Shown here piece by piece: positions 46,232 through 58,100 of a DNA stretch of 64,000 bases. The stretch's first letter is position 1. Each line of letters starts with the position of its first letter. The stretch spans positions 62,001-126,000 of the forward strand of contig JAHQIW010002266.1 of the NCBI GenBank assembly GCA_019055375.1, given 5' to 3'. The stretch is from Parelaphostrongylus tenuis. Taxonomy: Eukaryota; Nematoda; Chromadorea; Rhabditida; Metastrongylidae. A program made the translations under genes and the position numbers. A model generated the notes under the pieces. It saw nothing but the letters and a program-made list of their open reading frames with translations, was not told the DNA's origin and did no database searches.

Positions 46232-46279
46232 GTGCTATATAGGCGCCTATTTCGTCCTATTGGGACTCATCAGTAGCAC
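46232..46279 (-). ncRNA. Hammerhead ribozyme, complete and fully paired
   Basis: Minus strand: helix I GUGCUA/UAGCAC (six pairs), CUGAUGA, helix II GUCC/GGAC with loop CAAUA, GAA, helix III in AUAGGCGCCUAU, A at the cleavage base (46238). Every invariant base is present. Predicted cleavage is between 46238 and 46237. Confidence 0.88.
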
Positions 46280-46639
46280 CCTCCCTCGGTTCCGTCGATC
46301 CCTTGAGGTGAAATAATCCTCTAAAGGAACCGACGTCGAGTAAAATTAAGCACCCAAAGTAGGATGATGGTATTACCTGACTTTGTGGTGACCAGCAGTA
46401 GAGGTTACGGCTAAAAATCAAAATATGTCATATCCTTATCAGATTAAATCATTTTGAGCGGGTCTGTAAAAAAGCAGTCGATAGCAGAAGTATAGTTCAT
46501 TCTAAAAGCCGTAAGCTCGGCTGCCGGTCACCACAAAGTCAGGTAATACCATCATCCTACTTTGGGTGCTTAATTTTACTCGGCGTCGGTTCCTTTAGAG
46601 GATTATTTCACCTCAAGGGATCGACGGAGCCGAGGGAGG

Positions 46640-46687
46640 GTGATACTGATGAGTCCCAATAGGACGAAATAGGCGCCTATGTAGCAC
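46640..46687 (+). ncRNA. Hammerhead ribozyme motif, inverted arm (G at the cleavage base)
   Basis: Plus strand: CUGAUGA, helix II GUCC/GGAC, GAA and helix III are intact. The base before the cleavage site is G and helix I (GUGAUA/UAGCAC) has one mismatch, so cleavage is unlikely. Confidence 0.78.
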
Positions 46688-46773
46688 TAGACCTATGGCT
46701 CAAAATATGTCATATCCGTCTCAGTATAAATTCTGAAGAATGTTTAAAGCCTTACCCGAGGCTGGTACGCTAA

Positions 46774-46820
46774 AGCTATTCACGCGTGTTTCGGAGGTCT
46801 CGCCCAACTCGTCAGTAGCC
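46774..46820 (-). ncRNA. Hammerhead ribozyme motif, left arm (decayed)
   Basis: CUGACGA and GAA are intact, but helix II (GUUGG/CCUCC) has mismatches and the 15.1-16.1 pair reads A-A. Probably inactive. Confidence 0.65.
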
Positions 46821-47017
46821 CATGCCCCAATTAAGCCCTGTATTGTAGCACGGAGGGCGGCGTATGTGGGTGACGGAACAGTATACAATAACACTGTGCC
46901 ATCATTACTTCTTTGTCGATAGGTCCCGGCTGGTAGAACAAAATTGAACCATGGCATCGATGTTTTTGAAACCTCGCAATAAACATTCAAGGGCCGTTTA
47001 TATAGTATATGGGGCGT

Positions 47018-47066
47018 GGCCTACTGACGAGCGGGGCGAGACCTCCGAAACACGCGTGTATAGCCC
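47018..47066 (+). ncRNA. Hammerhead ribozyme, core intact
   Basis: Plus strand: helix I GGCCUA/UAGCCC with one C-C mismatch, CUGACGA, helix II GCGGG/CCUCC with one mismatch and a GCGAGA loop, GAA, helix III within ACACGCGUGU, A at the cleavage base (47060). Confidence 0.78.
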
Positions 47067-47157
47067 TGGCGTACCAACCCCGGGTAAGGCTTTAAAGGTT
47101 CTTAAAAACTTATATTGAATGTTTATTGTGAGGTTTTAAGAACAGTCGATGCCATGT

Positions 47158-49320
47158 CTAATGTCTCAGAAAACAAAATTCATGAAATTCCTTCACATTC
47201 GAGAAAATACTCTTAGTTTGAGGTAGTATGCAATACACGTGGTTAGATTCGATCATAATCCTCGACTAAGTTAGACTTCATCTTTTTGAGGTCAGGAGAT
47301 TGGTAACAGAGTTGCTTGCTAAGCCAAAAAATTTGTCTACGATCGCTATGTGAGAATTCAGTCGTTTGTTTGATACTTAAGGGAGTCCAATTCATACCTT
47401 GGGTCGACCAAAACCAAACGATTTATCTTTATGCTTTGAGTTTCCTCACACAGTAATCTTCAGTTGCATATAACTCAATTTGGAAAATCATACTAATGAC
47501 AGAGCAAACGAGCACAGGTATGATATCTAGCCGAAAAGTTAGACTCTGTTTCATGGTTAGATGCAAGTTCAATAATTCTACAAACGAATTTCGAAAATAA
47601 AACTGTTTCGCATTAGTATTTTAAGTCTGAACGTAGAAAATAGTTGAAAATTTAGCGCATGACAAGTAATGAAGTTGCAAGTTTTAGTTCAAACAGCAGG
47701 AAATGCTGAGCTCAGCAGTCTTTTTGATGTTGAACAACTGACATCAGACTCGAGTATAATCAATCGCGATAATGCGGCATAATCAAAAATAAACGAAGAC
47801 TGGTAATAATTTCTACCTGGAGGTTTTCCTATGTGCCTGTAAAGACAAATTTACCAAACGTCAAATAACTCTTCTTTTCAGCTATTAATCGGTGAATTAG
47901 ATTCAGAACACGCAAATTTAATGCTCTGTTGATGATCAATGGAATTTTCTGAATAATCGAGCAGCTAATTTAAATCTTCAAAAGAAGCTTGCATTAGTTC
48001 TTATGAACAGGAACCTTCATGGGCCTTTCAGAGATATACATTGACTTTTGAGTAATATTTCAGTCATTTTAATGTATTATAACTCGATTAAATAGCTTAG
48101 TGTTGAAAAGACGTCAAGCAAGTCATGTCATGAGGCAAACAAACAAATAGTGCGGATAACTAACTGCCAACATAACAAGGTTCCATTCTATTGCAGTGTA
48201 AAGCTGACAGGCATGGAGGAACAGATGTTTTCACTGCTTATTGCGCCTTCAGCGATCAGTTTTCAACTTACTAGAAAGATCAAAAACCCTATGACACAGA
48301 GGTGGAGACATGTTCAGACACCAATTTCATAGTGCAAGAAGTTTCGGGAATGTCCAGGTATATCCATGTTCGAATGTCTCGATTTTCGTATCAGCGAGAG
48401 AAAATTTGCTGTGCAACTAATACTCATATGAAAGAATGTCAAAATGACATTTTCAAAATAAAATTCGCTAAGTTAACGACACTTCTCTATTGAGGGCCTT
48501 ATCCTAAGGGTGAGCTCATTGTATCGTCCGAGAGTGGTTGATTGAGTTTTTACTGAATTGCTTTGTGTTACTGAAATTAATGTGCGTTTGGAAGAATCCC
48601 AGTCACGGATAGCGTATCTAAAAGTTGCTATAACCTATCATCCAAATCAGTATGTGAGAATCCAGAAACAGTCATCTATTAACCTCGGCATAGTTTGAAT
48701 AAATGGGTATTTTCTTCTATTTTCTTCTGTTTAGCCTTTCCGAGGTGTTATTGATGTTATTTATTGAATATCAGCGTAGCATATAACAATACAGTTGATC
48801 ATGCAGCATCAATATAACAACAGTCGAGGTGGCTTACGTCTAGGCAAGGTTCGTCATCTTCAGAGCCTGGAAAGGTCAAATCGATTCGCAAATCATCCAG
48901 TCAAAAGCCTCCATAACTTTAGCAGAAAACGTAAGAACCGAATTTTTGGATCGCATAGTGAAAACTTCATTAAAAAACGCACTCACCCGCTTAGATGTTT
49001 TAGGTCTTTCAATTATTAGTATGTGAGAAAATCATATGCTCGACTTACATCTAGCAGATTCCATAAGTGTATGGGTTCACCTCTAACGGGAATAACAGAA
49101 CAACGAAGTCAGTGGAAAAAAACTACATACCTTGCCGTCTTCTGATTTCTTGATTGTTTACCTTAGGAGACAGAAAAACAGTGCTGAGAAACAGACGTGG
49201 ATAGTTTCGACTCGTAAGGCACAAATATAAGGGCTACATAAGAGATCTCAAATGAAAGTTCTCTCTGTTATTCAAAAGAAAACGGCAGCTGTAAAACGAT
49301 TATGGAAAACGCGAGTGATA
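47158..49320. other. Intergenic, nothing recognised
   Basis: No exon chain or element supported. The plus frame at 48795-49019 is Lys/Arg-rich with dibasic sites but has no signal peptide. Confidence 0.45.
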
Positions 49321-49413
49321 GAAAGGCAGAGAGAGAACGAGAGAGAGAGAGAAAGAGAGAGGGAGAGAGAGGGAGAGAGGGAGAGAGAGAGAGGGAGAGA
49401 GAGAGGGAGAGGC
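49321..49413. repeat. GA microsatellite
   Basis: (GA)n with GGA interruptions; frames through it are low-complexity. Confidence 0.9.
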
Positions 49414-51035
49414 CTAATGATGCAACGCAAACGCGCAGAGTCCTCAAAGATTAATCGTAGCTTGAGTCCATTACACACACGGTTCCAAGCTTTTACCTCG
49501 TCTCAGCATATTTATGGTTATATTTCACAATGTACCCTGCTGCTAAGAATGAACTGCCCAATAAATATAATTTGACATTGCAATGAAAAATATCCCATTT
49601 GAATCACAGGAGCTGTCATCATATCCTTTGCGCGCATAACAGTATTTTTTTGATTGGTTCGTTTCATTGCATTCGCTATCAACGTCCTCGAAGTTTACGC
49701 GCGATGGCTTAGTAGCTGCTTAAAGGTTGTTATCTTCTGAGCGTATGTCGTTGAAAGTCGATCGAGTCAGCTCCTCCCAGAGTCTTGAAATAGTCGAATT
49801 AGAGCGTTGCTACTCAGACTGCAGTTATTGAACTGTTCCTAAATAACTATGGCATCAATTTGCTAACTCCGCATGGGTGATAGGTTTCGTGAGCGCCTAA
49901 AAACTGTGGAAATTTTTGAAAAAAAAAGTGCCCTTGTTTACGGATACCGACTATTGTTTTACCGCGGCGAAATTTTGATTTCCCAGAGTTTTGCATATAT
50001 TTCGTCAAGGCTCGTATACCAGAAACCAAAACAAGCAAACAAGTGATACATTACCCATTGAAATAATGGAATTTACCGATAATGTCCACGAATGATTTGG
50101 TGATATTTATTGTTGCACGATACTCATTCAATAGTTCGAAATTCCAAATTTCGCCTATTTCCATTTTGTAAAATTTAACTACTAATATCTTTGAATATTA
50201 AATGAAACTATGAAAAAGCTGCACTCATTCCGAAATCACTAAACCAAGGCTTCTTTTGTAGGATGATCAAGTTCCCAACATTTAATTTTTCTATTTATAA
50301 GAATTATATGAAAAATGGAAGGCTAAATGGCTTCGGGACAATCAGTGATCAAGAATTGGGATTCCATCCAGTATATGTCAGATAGCTATATCGCCTAGAA
50401 ATTACGTAGATTCAAAAATGAAACGAAGGAAATAAATAAATAAAATATAAAACAAAAAAATCGTCTTCTCTCAGCTCTCAAAACATCGTGAATGATCCGG
50501 TGAAATGATCCCCAGCATGCATATCGCCAAACAGTGACCGCTATGCACTCTAATAAAATCGTCATGCAATACCTGTGATAAGTAGAAGTGTATGATAGCT
50601 ATTATATTCTACCAATCTGAATGAAAGTAACGAACAATGGGAGAAGTGGAGAAGACTTGCCCTAGACATTGGCCGAACACATGTCTGGATGTGTATATAA
50701 AACTCACGTAGAAAACCCTTGTAGCTGGCAGCCCAACACAAACAGAAAGATGGTTGAAGTGAAGACAACGAGGTACTTATTTATTTATATGGAAATCAAG
50801 TATAACATTACAAAAAATTGTCTTTAGTTACAGGCATTGTATTCTTGACAAAATCGCTCCAACACACTCAACCGATACTTGAAACTCCGTGAAACCTGCT
50901 AAAATAATGACTGTTGGTTTTTAAAATTAATATCACGTTGAGGAGAAAATTCCTTAACACTCGCTGAAAATTTAAAGCTTGCACATAGATCAAAAACGTC
51001 TACTTATTCTTTAAAAAGACTATCAATATCCACGA
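49414..51035. other. Intergenic or CNG 3' region, nothing recognised
   Basis: The missing C-terminal exon and stop of the CNG channel could lie here. No candidate with a matching acceptor stood out. Confidence 0.4.
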
Positions 51036-51372
51036 TCTTCTGCCAACGATCTGTGAGCTTCCAAGTCTGTTCGGAATAGTCATTCCTTGGGCTCTGGATG
51101 AAAAAACTCTTAACATGCCCCTTCAATTCAATCAAATGTCTCAAATCGGCTTGCACGCAAGAAATGTTCCATTGTGTCGGAAATCGAACCGTAATCGGAC
51201 GGCGCAGTATCTGAACTGTAGGCTGGGTAAGGCAAAATCTCGACCCCCTTCATTTCATTGGACTTTTCCTTAGTCTTCTTTGCGGTGTGAGGTTTGGCAT
51301 TGTCTTGTTGATTCAGCGCGTGCTTTCAACGAATCAATGTCGGGTATCTTTCCTTCAAAGTTTCGCAGACTC
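51036..51372 (-). pseudogene. Mariner transposase 3' fragment
   Basis: Minus-strand translation gives QQDNAKPHTAKKTKEKSNEM (second catalytic Asp), then VEILPYPAYSSDTAPSDYGS (third catalytic Asp region), KGHVKSFFIQSPRN and SEQTWKLTDRWQKIV (C terminus). One frameshift lies between them. The N-terminal half is missing. Confidence 0.8.
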
Positions 51373-51419
51373 AGTCCTTATGAAAAAATTCCCGAAATGA
51401 AAGGAAAAAAGATGAAGCC

Positions 51420-51720
51420 CTCCGTTGATCACTATCTGAGAGATGCGCAGTGCATTCATCTTCAATTTTTAAGTTCATATGAGGTGATTGAATGCATATC
51501 TGGCTTTCAAAATGACCCCTGATGGCCTCTCTCTGCATCGAGTCAGTGTAGCTTATTCTCCTAGACAAGTCTGCGACCAGTCTGGTATCATTCTACCAAC
51601 ATTGCAGAGTAGATGGCTCGGCGATCCATGCGCGCGAGATCGAACTATCGACCTTGTATGCGACGCAGCGCACCTTTGATCATTGCGCCACCACATGCGC
51701 TCCATTCTGTGATATTCTCA
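51420..51720. repeat. Dispersed repeat with a tRNA-like body
   Basis: The left part matches 24430-24560. On the minus strand at about 51625-51700 there is a tRNA-like sequence with A-box GTGGCGCAATGATCAAAGG and B-box-like AGTTCGATCTC, so this is probably a tRNA-derived SINE. Confidence 0.5.
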
Positions 51721-51850
51721 TGAATTCACAATAATCGATACTGTGTGAATTAAACATGAGATTTGGTTTTCGCGGATTTTAAGGAACTCTTCCCTCAACA
51801 TAGTAATACCCACTTACAAGTGTATATGAAACATGGACGAATACTCGTAC

Positions 51851-52148
51851 CTCAAACTTCTCGTAGTTCACATCCACGCTATTTTCAAGAGCAGAGAGAA
51901 CACTTTGAATTGCGATCAGTCGCTCTTCCATCGTGAAACCTTCGAATTCATCAATTTCCGAAGTCGTCAGTGCTCCGTCTAATAGTTCGCCAGCTTCCCT
52001 TTGCAACCTCTCCGCTGTAAAAAAACACCAGACTTTATGATTATCACGACAAAGTCAAGAAACGAGTACCTTGAATCCGAACACTTTCCCGACATTTTGG
52101 ATAGTCCAAAAGCACGCGTAACAAATCGTCTCGAAACAGAATATAAAC
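51851..52148 (-). CDS. CNG channel: end of binding domain and C-terminal helix exons
   Basis: Exon 52070-52148 begins after TGTCAG at phase 0 with VYILFRDDLLRVLLDYPKCR, the C helix of the binding domain, and ends at phase 1. Exon 51851-52014 completes the Ala codon and encodes ERLQREAGELLDGALTT and MEERLIAIQSVLSALENS, an amphipathic helical region where other CNG subunits have their assembly zipper. It ends GAG before GTACGA. These exons are 5 kb from the preceding exon because a 3-kb RTE and other repeats sit in the intron. Confidence 0.85.
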
Positions 52149-55100
52149 CTGACAGATCTAAGCATTGATTGCCATAAGATGTTAACATAGCACGCTTATA
52201 TGAAACCTAAGGACTATCATCTCTCGTGGAAAGGGAATCGTACTGAGTATCAAGCGTCAACGTTGATTTCCAAATAAAATGACATAAGAAAAAAAGGCGC
52301 ATTATATTTCTACACAGATATCTAACTACGCGCAAACTAACCAGCTGTCTACAGCGAAGGGCACCGGGACAGTTGGAATTTTCCGTTTGGCAGAGGACGC
52401 CTACAAACACTACTAAGGGGAGAGGCCACCTGATACAACCGTGTAGAAATTCTGGGTGCATTTAAACATGCAAGTGAGAGCCATATGATAGAAAAAAATG
52501 CTAAAGATTAAGGCCGCAATTCACAACACATTCCGAGATTATGAATAATCTCTAGCGTTGGATAAAATTGACCTTTTGAAATCGCGATATCCATCATTTC
52601 TCAATGGTTCGCCGCTTCGTCTGGCTCAGATTGGTGTTTCTGGGTGCCGGACGGCAAAGTATAGCGGGGAGTTTAACTCCCCAGAAGGGCCACCTTAGAT
52701 GAGAAGAAGTTCGAGGTTTCTACCTAGAAAGCCCAACAAAGAATGTACCATAGCAGGAATTACTGCCGCCGTGGTATTGATTTGTCGCAAGGTGGTAGTC
52801 TCCTCTAATCCACAAGAGTCGGCGATTGCATGGTGTGGTGACCACCTGGGGAATGCTGTTACACGGTTGGCCTCGGGATCCACGGAAACCAGCAAGAAAA
52901 CTCCTGCCTCAGCACTCCGCACAGTGGGTACTCCCGTTTACGATGTTGGGTGGTGAGACGACCGGTGAGCGGTGATCAAGTCACGGGTTAAACAAAACGC
53001 CATCGGAAAAAAAACAAAATGAGCACGCATACGACACGCCTTGGAGATTGCTTCTTGCTTTTCAATATAACACCAGAATAGTCTCCTCGGACGCCGACTT
53101 ATACGCATTTTTCGAGGCCTACATCGAATTTCATGTAGTCACCCTACGAAAGACGAGATATATGAAGACTGACATAAGATACTTGGTTGACGGATCTCTC
53201 TCTATTCGTGGAACGAAGTTTCCGCTACTAGATGTCGAGGGTGTGGGTTTTATCGTTTATCCATTTTCTCCCATCTACTCACTTCGCACGAAATCCTATC
53301 ATTGCGCCTGGTTATCCTTCACCTTCAACTTCCGCTTCAAAAGGAAGCCGATATCATCAGTTGCTACCAGTTAACTTATACAGCTGATAAAAGCGGCTCA
53401 AGCGTGTTTCACGACGGGTCGGAGGAAGTCACTCATGATAAAAGCCCTCCTATAAATCGTTGTTGAAGGCTCCAATGCCAGATTAGAAACAGGAAGCGAA
53501 AATGTAGGGTGATTTAGGATAGAGGAACGGAACGAGACCGCAAACCGTCTCATAGGGCTCCTGTCCACTTCATGTCTCTTCCACAGAGACCCATTTATTG
53601 AGAAAAGTGAAAGTCCCCAATGGACATGGGAGTCTTCCAACGGTACAATTTATGCGAACATTGATCATATATTGACCAACAGAAAATAGTGCTTCTATGA
53701 CACTTCGGTAACACCTGAATTCTATACGGAATCTGATCACCTACCGCCTCCTACGTGAGAAGATCCGATTCAGCAAAGTTAGAAAAGCAGTGCTGACATC
53801 TCCTAAGAAAAGCAAAACAAGTCGTGCACGGCGAAGATGTTCTCAATAAAATTCTCCCCTCACAGTTAGCACATGAAGGAATAGTCGACCGTAGACCATG
53901 AGCTGCTCATCGATGGACTCAAAACTTGTGCCGAACTATCATCAGTTCTCCAAACAAAAAGTTCAAATTGCATCCCCACTACCACCAGGAAGCTCGAAAA
54001 GAGGAATTGAAGTCTGACTCTTCTCGATTTCACCTAAATGGGCTGACAATGAATAACGGGTGCAGAAGATCTCCGCAGGAGGTGTTATATCGGTGTAGGC
54101 AGAAAAATATTATAGAAGCAGCTTACAGAAGATCTAGTTGAATTGCTGTCAGTAGCTCTATTACTACTGTATTTGGCTAGGCGCCTTGATGAATGAAGCT
54201 TATTGATAGGGTAATTTTTACATCTCGCTTTGATATGGAATTGATAACGGAAAAACTCTACTCTAATTTTTTTTTGCGCTCCACAATCCCTGTCTCGTAT
54301 CCCGAAACTCCCTCTGACAAGAAACCACCTGGAAGTTTACCTTGTGAAGTTTGAGTTTCCACTGAAAACATGGAGAAAGGAACAGCTCCAAAAACTGGCA
54401 ATATCACTGCCTATTTTCTTAGAGCTGGAGGCCACAATCTACACTTAGTTCTCGCAAGACATATGACATCATACCTTCAGAAAGAAAAAAATCCCGAGCC
54501 ACTAAAAAACTTGACCTCGCGCACAGTCATTCTACCTAAGAAAGGCGACGGAGGGATTCCTTGCAACTACAGATCGATGAGCTTTGAGTGTACTCTACAA
54601 GCTTTTCACAAGGATTATCCTCTTGTCTTTATCGAAGATTTTGAATGAGGCACAGCCAGTTGAGTGAGTAGGATCCTGCAAGGAATATGCCGACATGGAC
54701 CACATCCAAACCATGGCACGGGTCATTGAATTCCGCCGAGATTACTATGTGTCGTTTTTTCTAACCTTTATTAATTACAAAAACATTCGACAGCGTCTTC
54801 ACAAATGCAATACTGTCAACGCTCGTCGACCAGTCTAGACACACCCCCACCTACGATATTAAGCACACTGCTGTCGAAAGTGCAACACATAAATATGCTT
54901 TTTCCAGCGATCTCTCGCCGTACCCATGAAGAGGGTGTTGACAACGAGACATTATTGCACTAAAGTTATTCATTGCTGAACTACAGATGATGAAGTTGTA
55001 CGATTGCGACGAGAAAGGCATACGAATTGATGGAAAGTTTTTATCGAACCTTTATTTGTGGATGACGTCGCCATTTGTCAGGAGGTACCAGTGAGAAAGA

Positions 55101-58100
55101 GACGATGTTCGATGAACTCAACGAAGTGGAAACGAGATTGAGCCACGCATAAACAAGATTAAGAACCATCTCTCTAATTACGGAGATCACCTCGTGCATG
55201 TACGAAAAACAACATGAAAAATGAATTAGACAAAAGAGTGAGAGGAGCATGAGACGAATCGGGCTTCTCAAAAAAGCCACCGATCAGAAAGCGAACCACA
55301 AACTCCGTGCTTTCGATTCAACAGTCCTTGTAGTGCTCTGTTATGCAGCAGCGACGTGGGTTTATACTACAACCGCACTCACAACGCCTAGGCGGCTTGC
55401 GCGGCACTGATTTCCGAAAACTATATCATTTTCGTTATTCAGAATTGCACAAATCGATAGTGAATCACAGATGGGCCTATCACACTGTATTGACCGTTCC
55501 ATGAGTTTTGACATTAGGACAACAAACACCAAATCATTGACCAGAAGGAAATAAAATTGAATGACATCGGTATCGTTCAATTGCGCATGTTCTTGTGATC
55601 ATTTCTGTATACGACTTGCCTATACCTGCTCTAAGATGCAGCTGTCCTGGGGACAAATTCGCTTGCTACTCAAAGGCGAATGGCGCGTAGTGGAAAATGC
55701 TAGTGAAAAGGTACATAACATTAATCGAGTTTCCTATGGACTTCTCAATCGCGACTACTCCTCTAAACTGTTCTCTCTAGCTTTCATTTTCCTGTCCACT
55801 TCCTGACCGTGCTTTCTGTAACCGTATCATCGCCCAAAGATCCAGTAATCTTCCACGCCGCTTCACTGGAATTTGCTCAAGAGCCATTCGTACACGAGTA
55901 GCAAACGATTTTGTTCCCAAGACAGCTCCATCTCTAAGTATAGGCAAGATGTATGCCAAATGTTCACAAGAAAATGATTAATCGAACAATGCCAAAGCAA
56001 TGCAATCTCACTTACCTCTGGTTAATAAAATTAGTGTTTAGTGCCCTAATGCCAAAACTTATAGAACGATCTAGTAAGAAGATCAAATGACAGATGGACA
56101 AAGGGACAGTGCAGTGAACTTCAGGAGAAAGCAAGCGTCCTCTTGCAAGACCAGTTTAAATCACGAAGTAGGTCTCGCGTACGCCATCATGCTTGAAATA
56201 GATCATCACTAGGGGCCATGATTAAGCCGGAAAGAAACGAATGCAGGCTATGCTGGAGCTCTCACTACTAGTGAAGACGGGCCATCCAACAAGATATTCA
56301 GCAAATTAGCTGTTATAGAACTTTTTCCAAACGGAATCGTGATCAAATAATTGAGTTTAGGAAAGAATTTAGTGATTTCTTAGACTGTAGGTAATCCTTA
56401 CTGTGGACTTGCTTTTTAGAAAATTTCAAGTATGAACTTATCTGCAAATATCTATATATCCCATAGAAGTTAATAACGAATGCAAGGAAAGCATTTCTTA
56501 CGTTTTTTTCATTTCTTATTGAAACACACAAATTTACGAGGCACAGAAACTTTCTTAGCACAAAGCTACTAGGTACAGCGAAGTTATTTTTTAGCAGCAA
56601 ATTCTCGACTATTTGAGCTCAATGATCCAATTTCACAGAGAAATAAAAAAATGTGTCCGTTTGTGTTTATTTGCTGAGCAGCTCGCGGTCACAGTAAAAT
56701 TCCGAACTGGTACCTTGGGCAAGATACAACCAAGCGTAACTGCGCTCTGATATATTCCATTGAACCTGTATTACAACCAACTTTGCCAATCCTTAGGCCA
56801 TAGGTTGCTTAACGAACTCTCTAAGGAGCATTAAAGCGACTTGTACGGCACATCGACGAAACAAGACACAGTTGATGGGTTCAAGGAGACTTGAATGGAT
56901 TGTCAACTATTTCACAGGTTTTCCACAACTTACAAGAATTCATTCGTATTCTAGGATAACTGTCACGATATCAACCATCTGGATGACATAGTTCAGTCAA
57001 CGCCCACAACGTGAACAGGGATTTTGGAGCTTTGCACAAGACCTTCCAATCTAATCTACAATACTCCCCTAATTTTAAATGATTTTCTGTACGATTCAAA
57101 GTTTGCTCCATCAAGGCAATAGAAGACAAGTCTCATGCGATTTCTTAACGAAAAAATGAAAAACGAAAGAAATGACGTAATGCGTACCTGTGAGTATCCA
57201 ACAGATATCACATCGTACTTCTTTCTATTTTGGTAGCAATTATTTGGAAACCAGAATAACGACCTATCTTCGACAATATCACCTTCATAGAACGTTTTGA
57301 GTGTCACGTTGTTGCGATTAACGATCTCCAGATAACCAGATGAGACAACATACATTTCCTGAGATGAAATGCTATAATTGACAACATGATTGATATGAAA
57401 ACGACGAAAGGATATGGTCGTGGTGTTCTAACACAGGCACTTATCGTTGAATTGTGAAGTAGCGTTTATGTTGCGAATTTTTTAAACTTATTGTTAAAAT
57501 TTCTTACGCAAATTTTACAATAAACAAATAAATTAACCCTATTCAGTTCTCCTCTGGCACATACCACCTCTCCTGGACCGAAATCTCTTGGCACAAGATT
57601 GGCAACTACGTCTTTCAAAAATGGTACTTCACAGTTCTGAATTATAAAACACGATTGCCTTCAGTTTTCATCAAAACATCAACTATTTTACCCTCCTCAC
57701 CATAAACAACGGAGATTTTTTCAGAACTGTCCATTGTGCATATCTGTTCACCTAAACAGTGACCAAGTTTTTGCAGTTGTAGGCAAAGAAGCTTGAATCT
57801 TTGAAGTAGCAAATAGACAAGATCTTCATGGTCTATATTCACTAGCATCCATTAACAAAATAGTTTCATAAATCTGCTAAGAGGGAAAGACATCATTCAA
57901 TAATAGCCATGGAAAAGTTGGAATTCATGGAGCATGCGCACCTGCATTTATAACTATTCAACAAAACCATACAATTCACTTTTTCATGCGGGTAAATTTT
58001 TTGGAGGATACTATTGCTCTTCTAGGATTCATTGAGTCGATCTTTTCGTTCATCTATCATCAACTACTTTCTTTATAAGGCAGACTCATTCGAAATCCGC

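Larger units (their letters stand above)
46165..46735. mobile_element. Palindromic hammerhead foldback element, family 2
   Basis: Order along the plus strand: tail (46165-46215, TTTTTTACAGACCCGCTC), head (46216-46416), inverted tail (46420-46475), inverted head (46476-46735). A simple palindrome would be tail-head-inverted head-inverted tail, so the second half is circularly permuted. Both heads carry a hammerhead. No coding sequence. A related tail word occurs in the hairpin at 63060. Confidence 0.85.
46736..47157. mobile_element. Palindromic hammerhead foldback element, family 3 relative
   Basis: It abuts the previous element. The left arm (TTTAAAGCC, GAGGCTGGTACGC, GTGTTTCGGAGGTCTCGCCC) and right arm (GAGACCTCCGAAACACGCG, GGCGTACCAACCCCGGG) are inverted. 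The sequence is a diverged relative of the 29.1 kb element: it shares GTTTCGGAGGT, AGCCCTG, GTAGCA-GGAGGG and GAAACCTCGCAA-AAACATTCAA. Confidence 0.8.

Noticed and set aside
48795..49019. Possible neuropeptide precursor with dibasic sites
   Set aside because: No signal peptide and no repeated peptide or amidation pattern.
57642..57848. A 68-codon frame just upstream of the first CNG binding-domain exon, as the missing exon
   Set aside because: It ends in a stop inside the acceptor of that exon, is far too long for the gap, and has no similarity to the expected segment.
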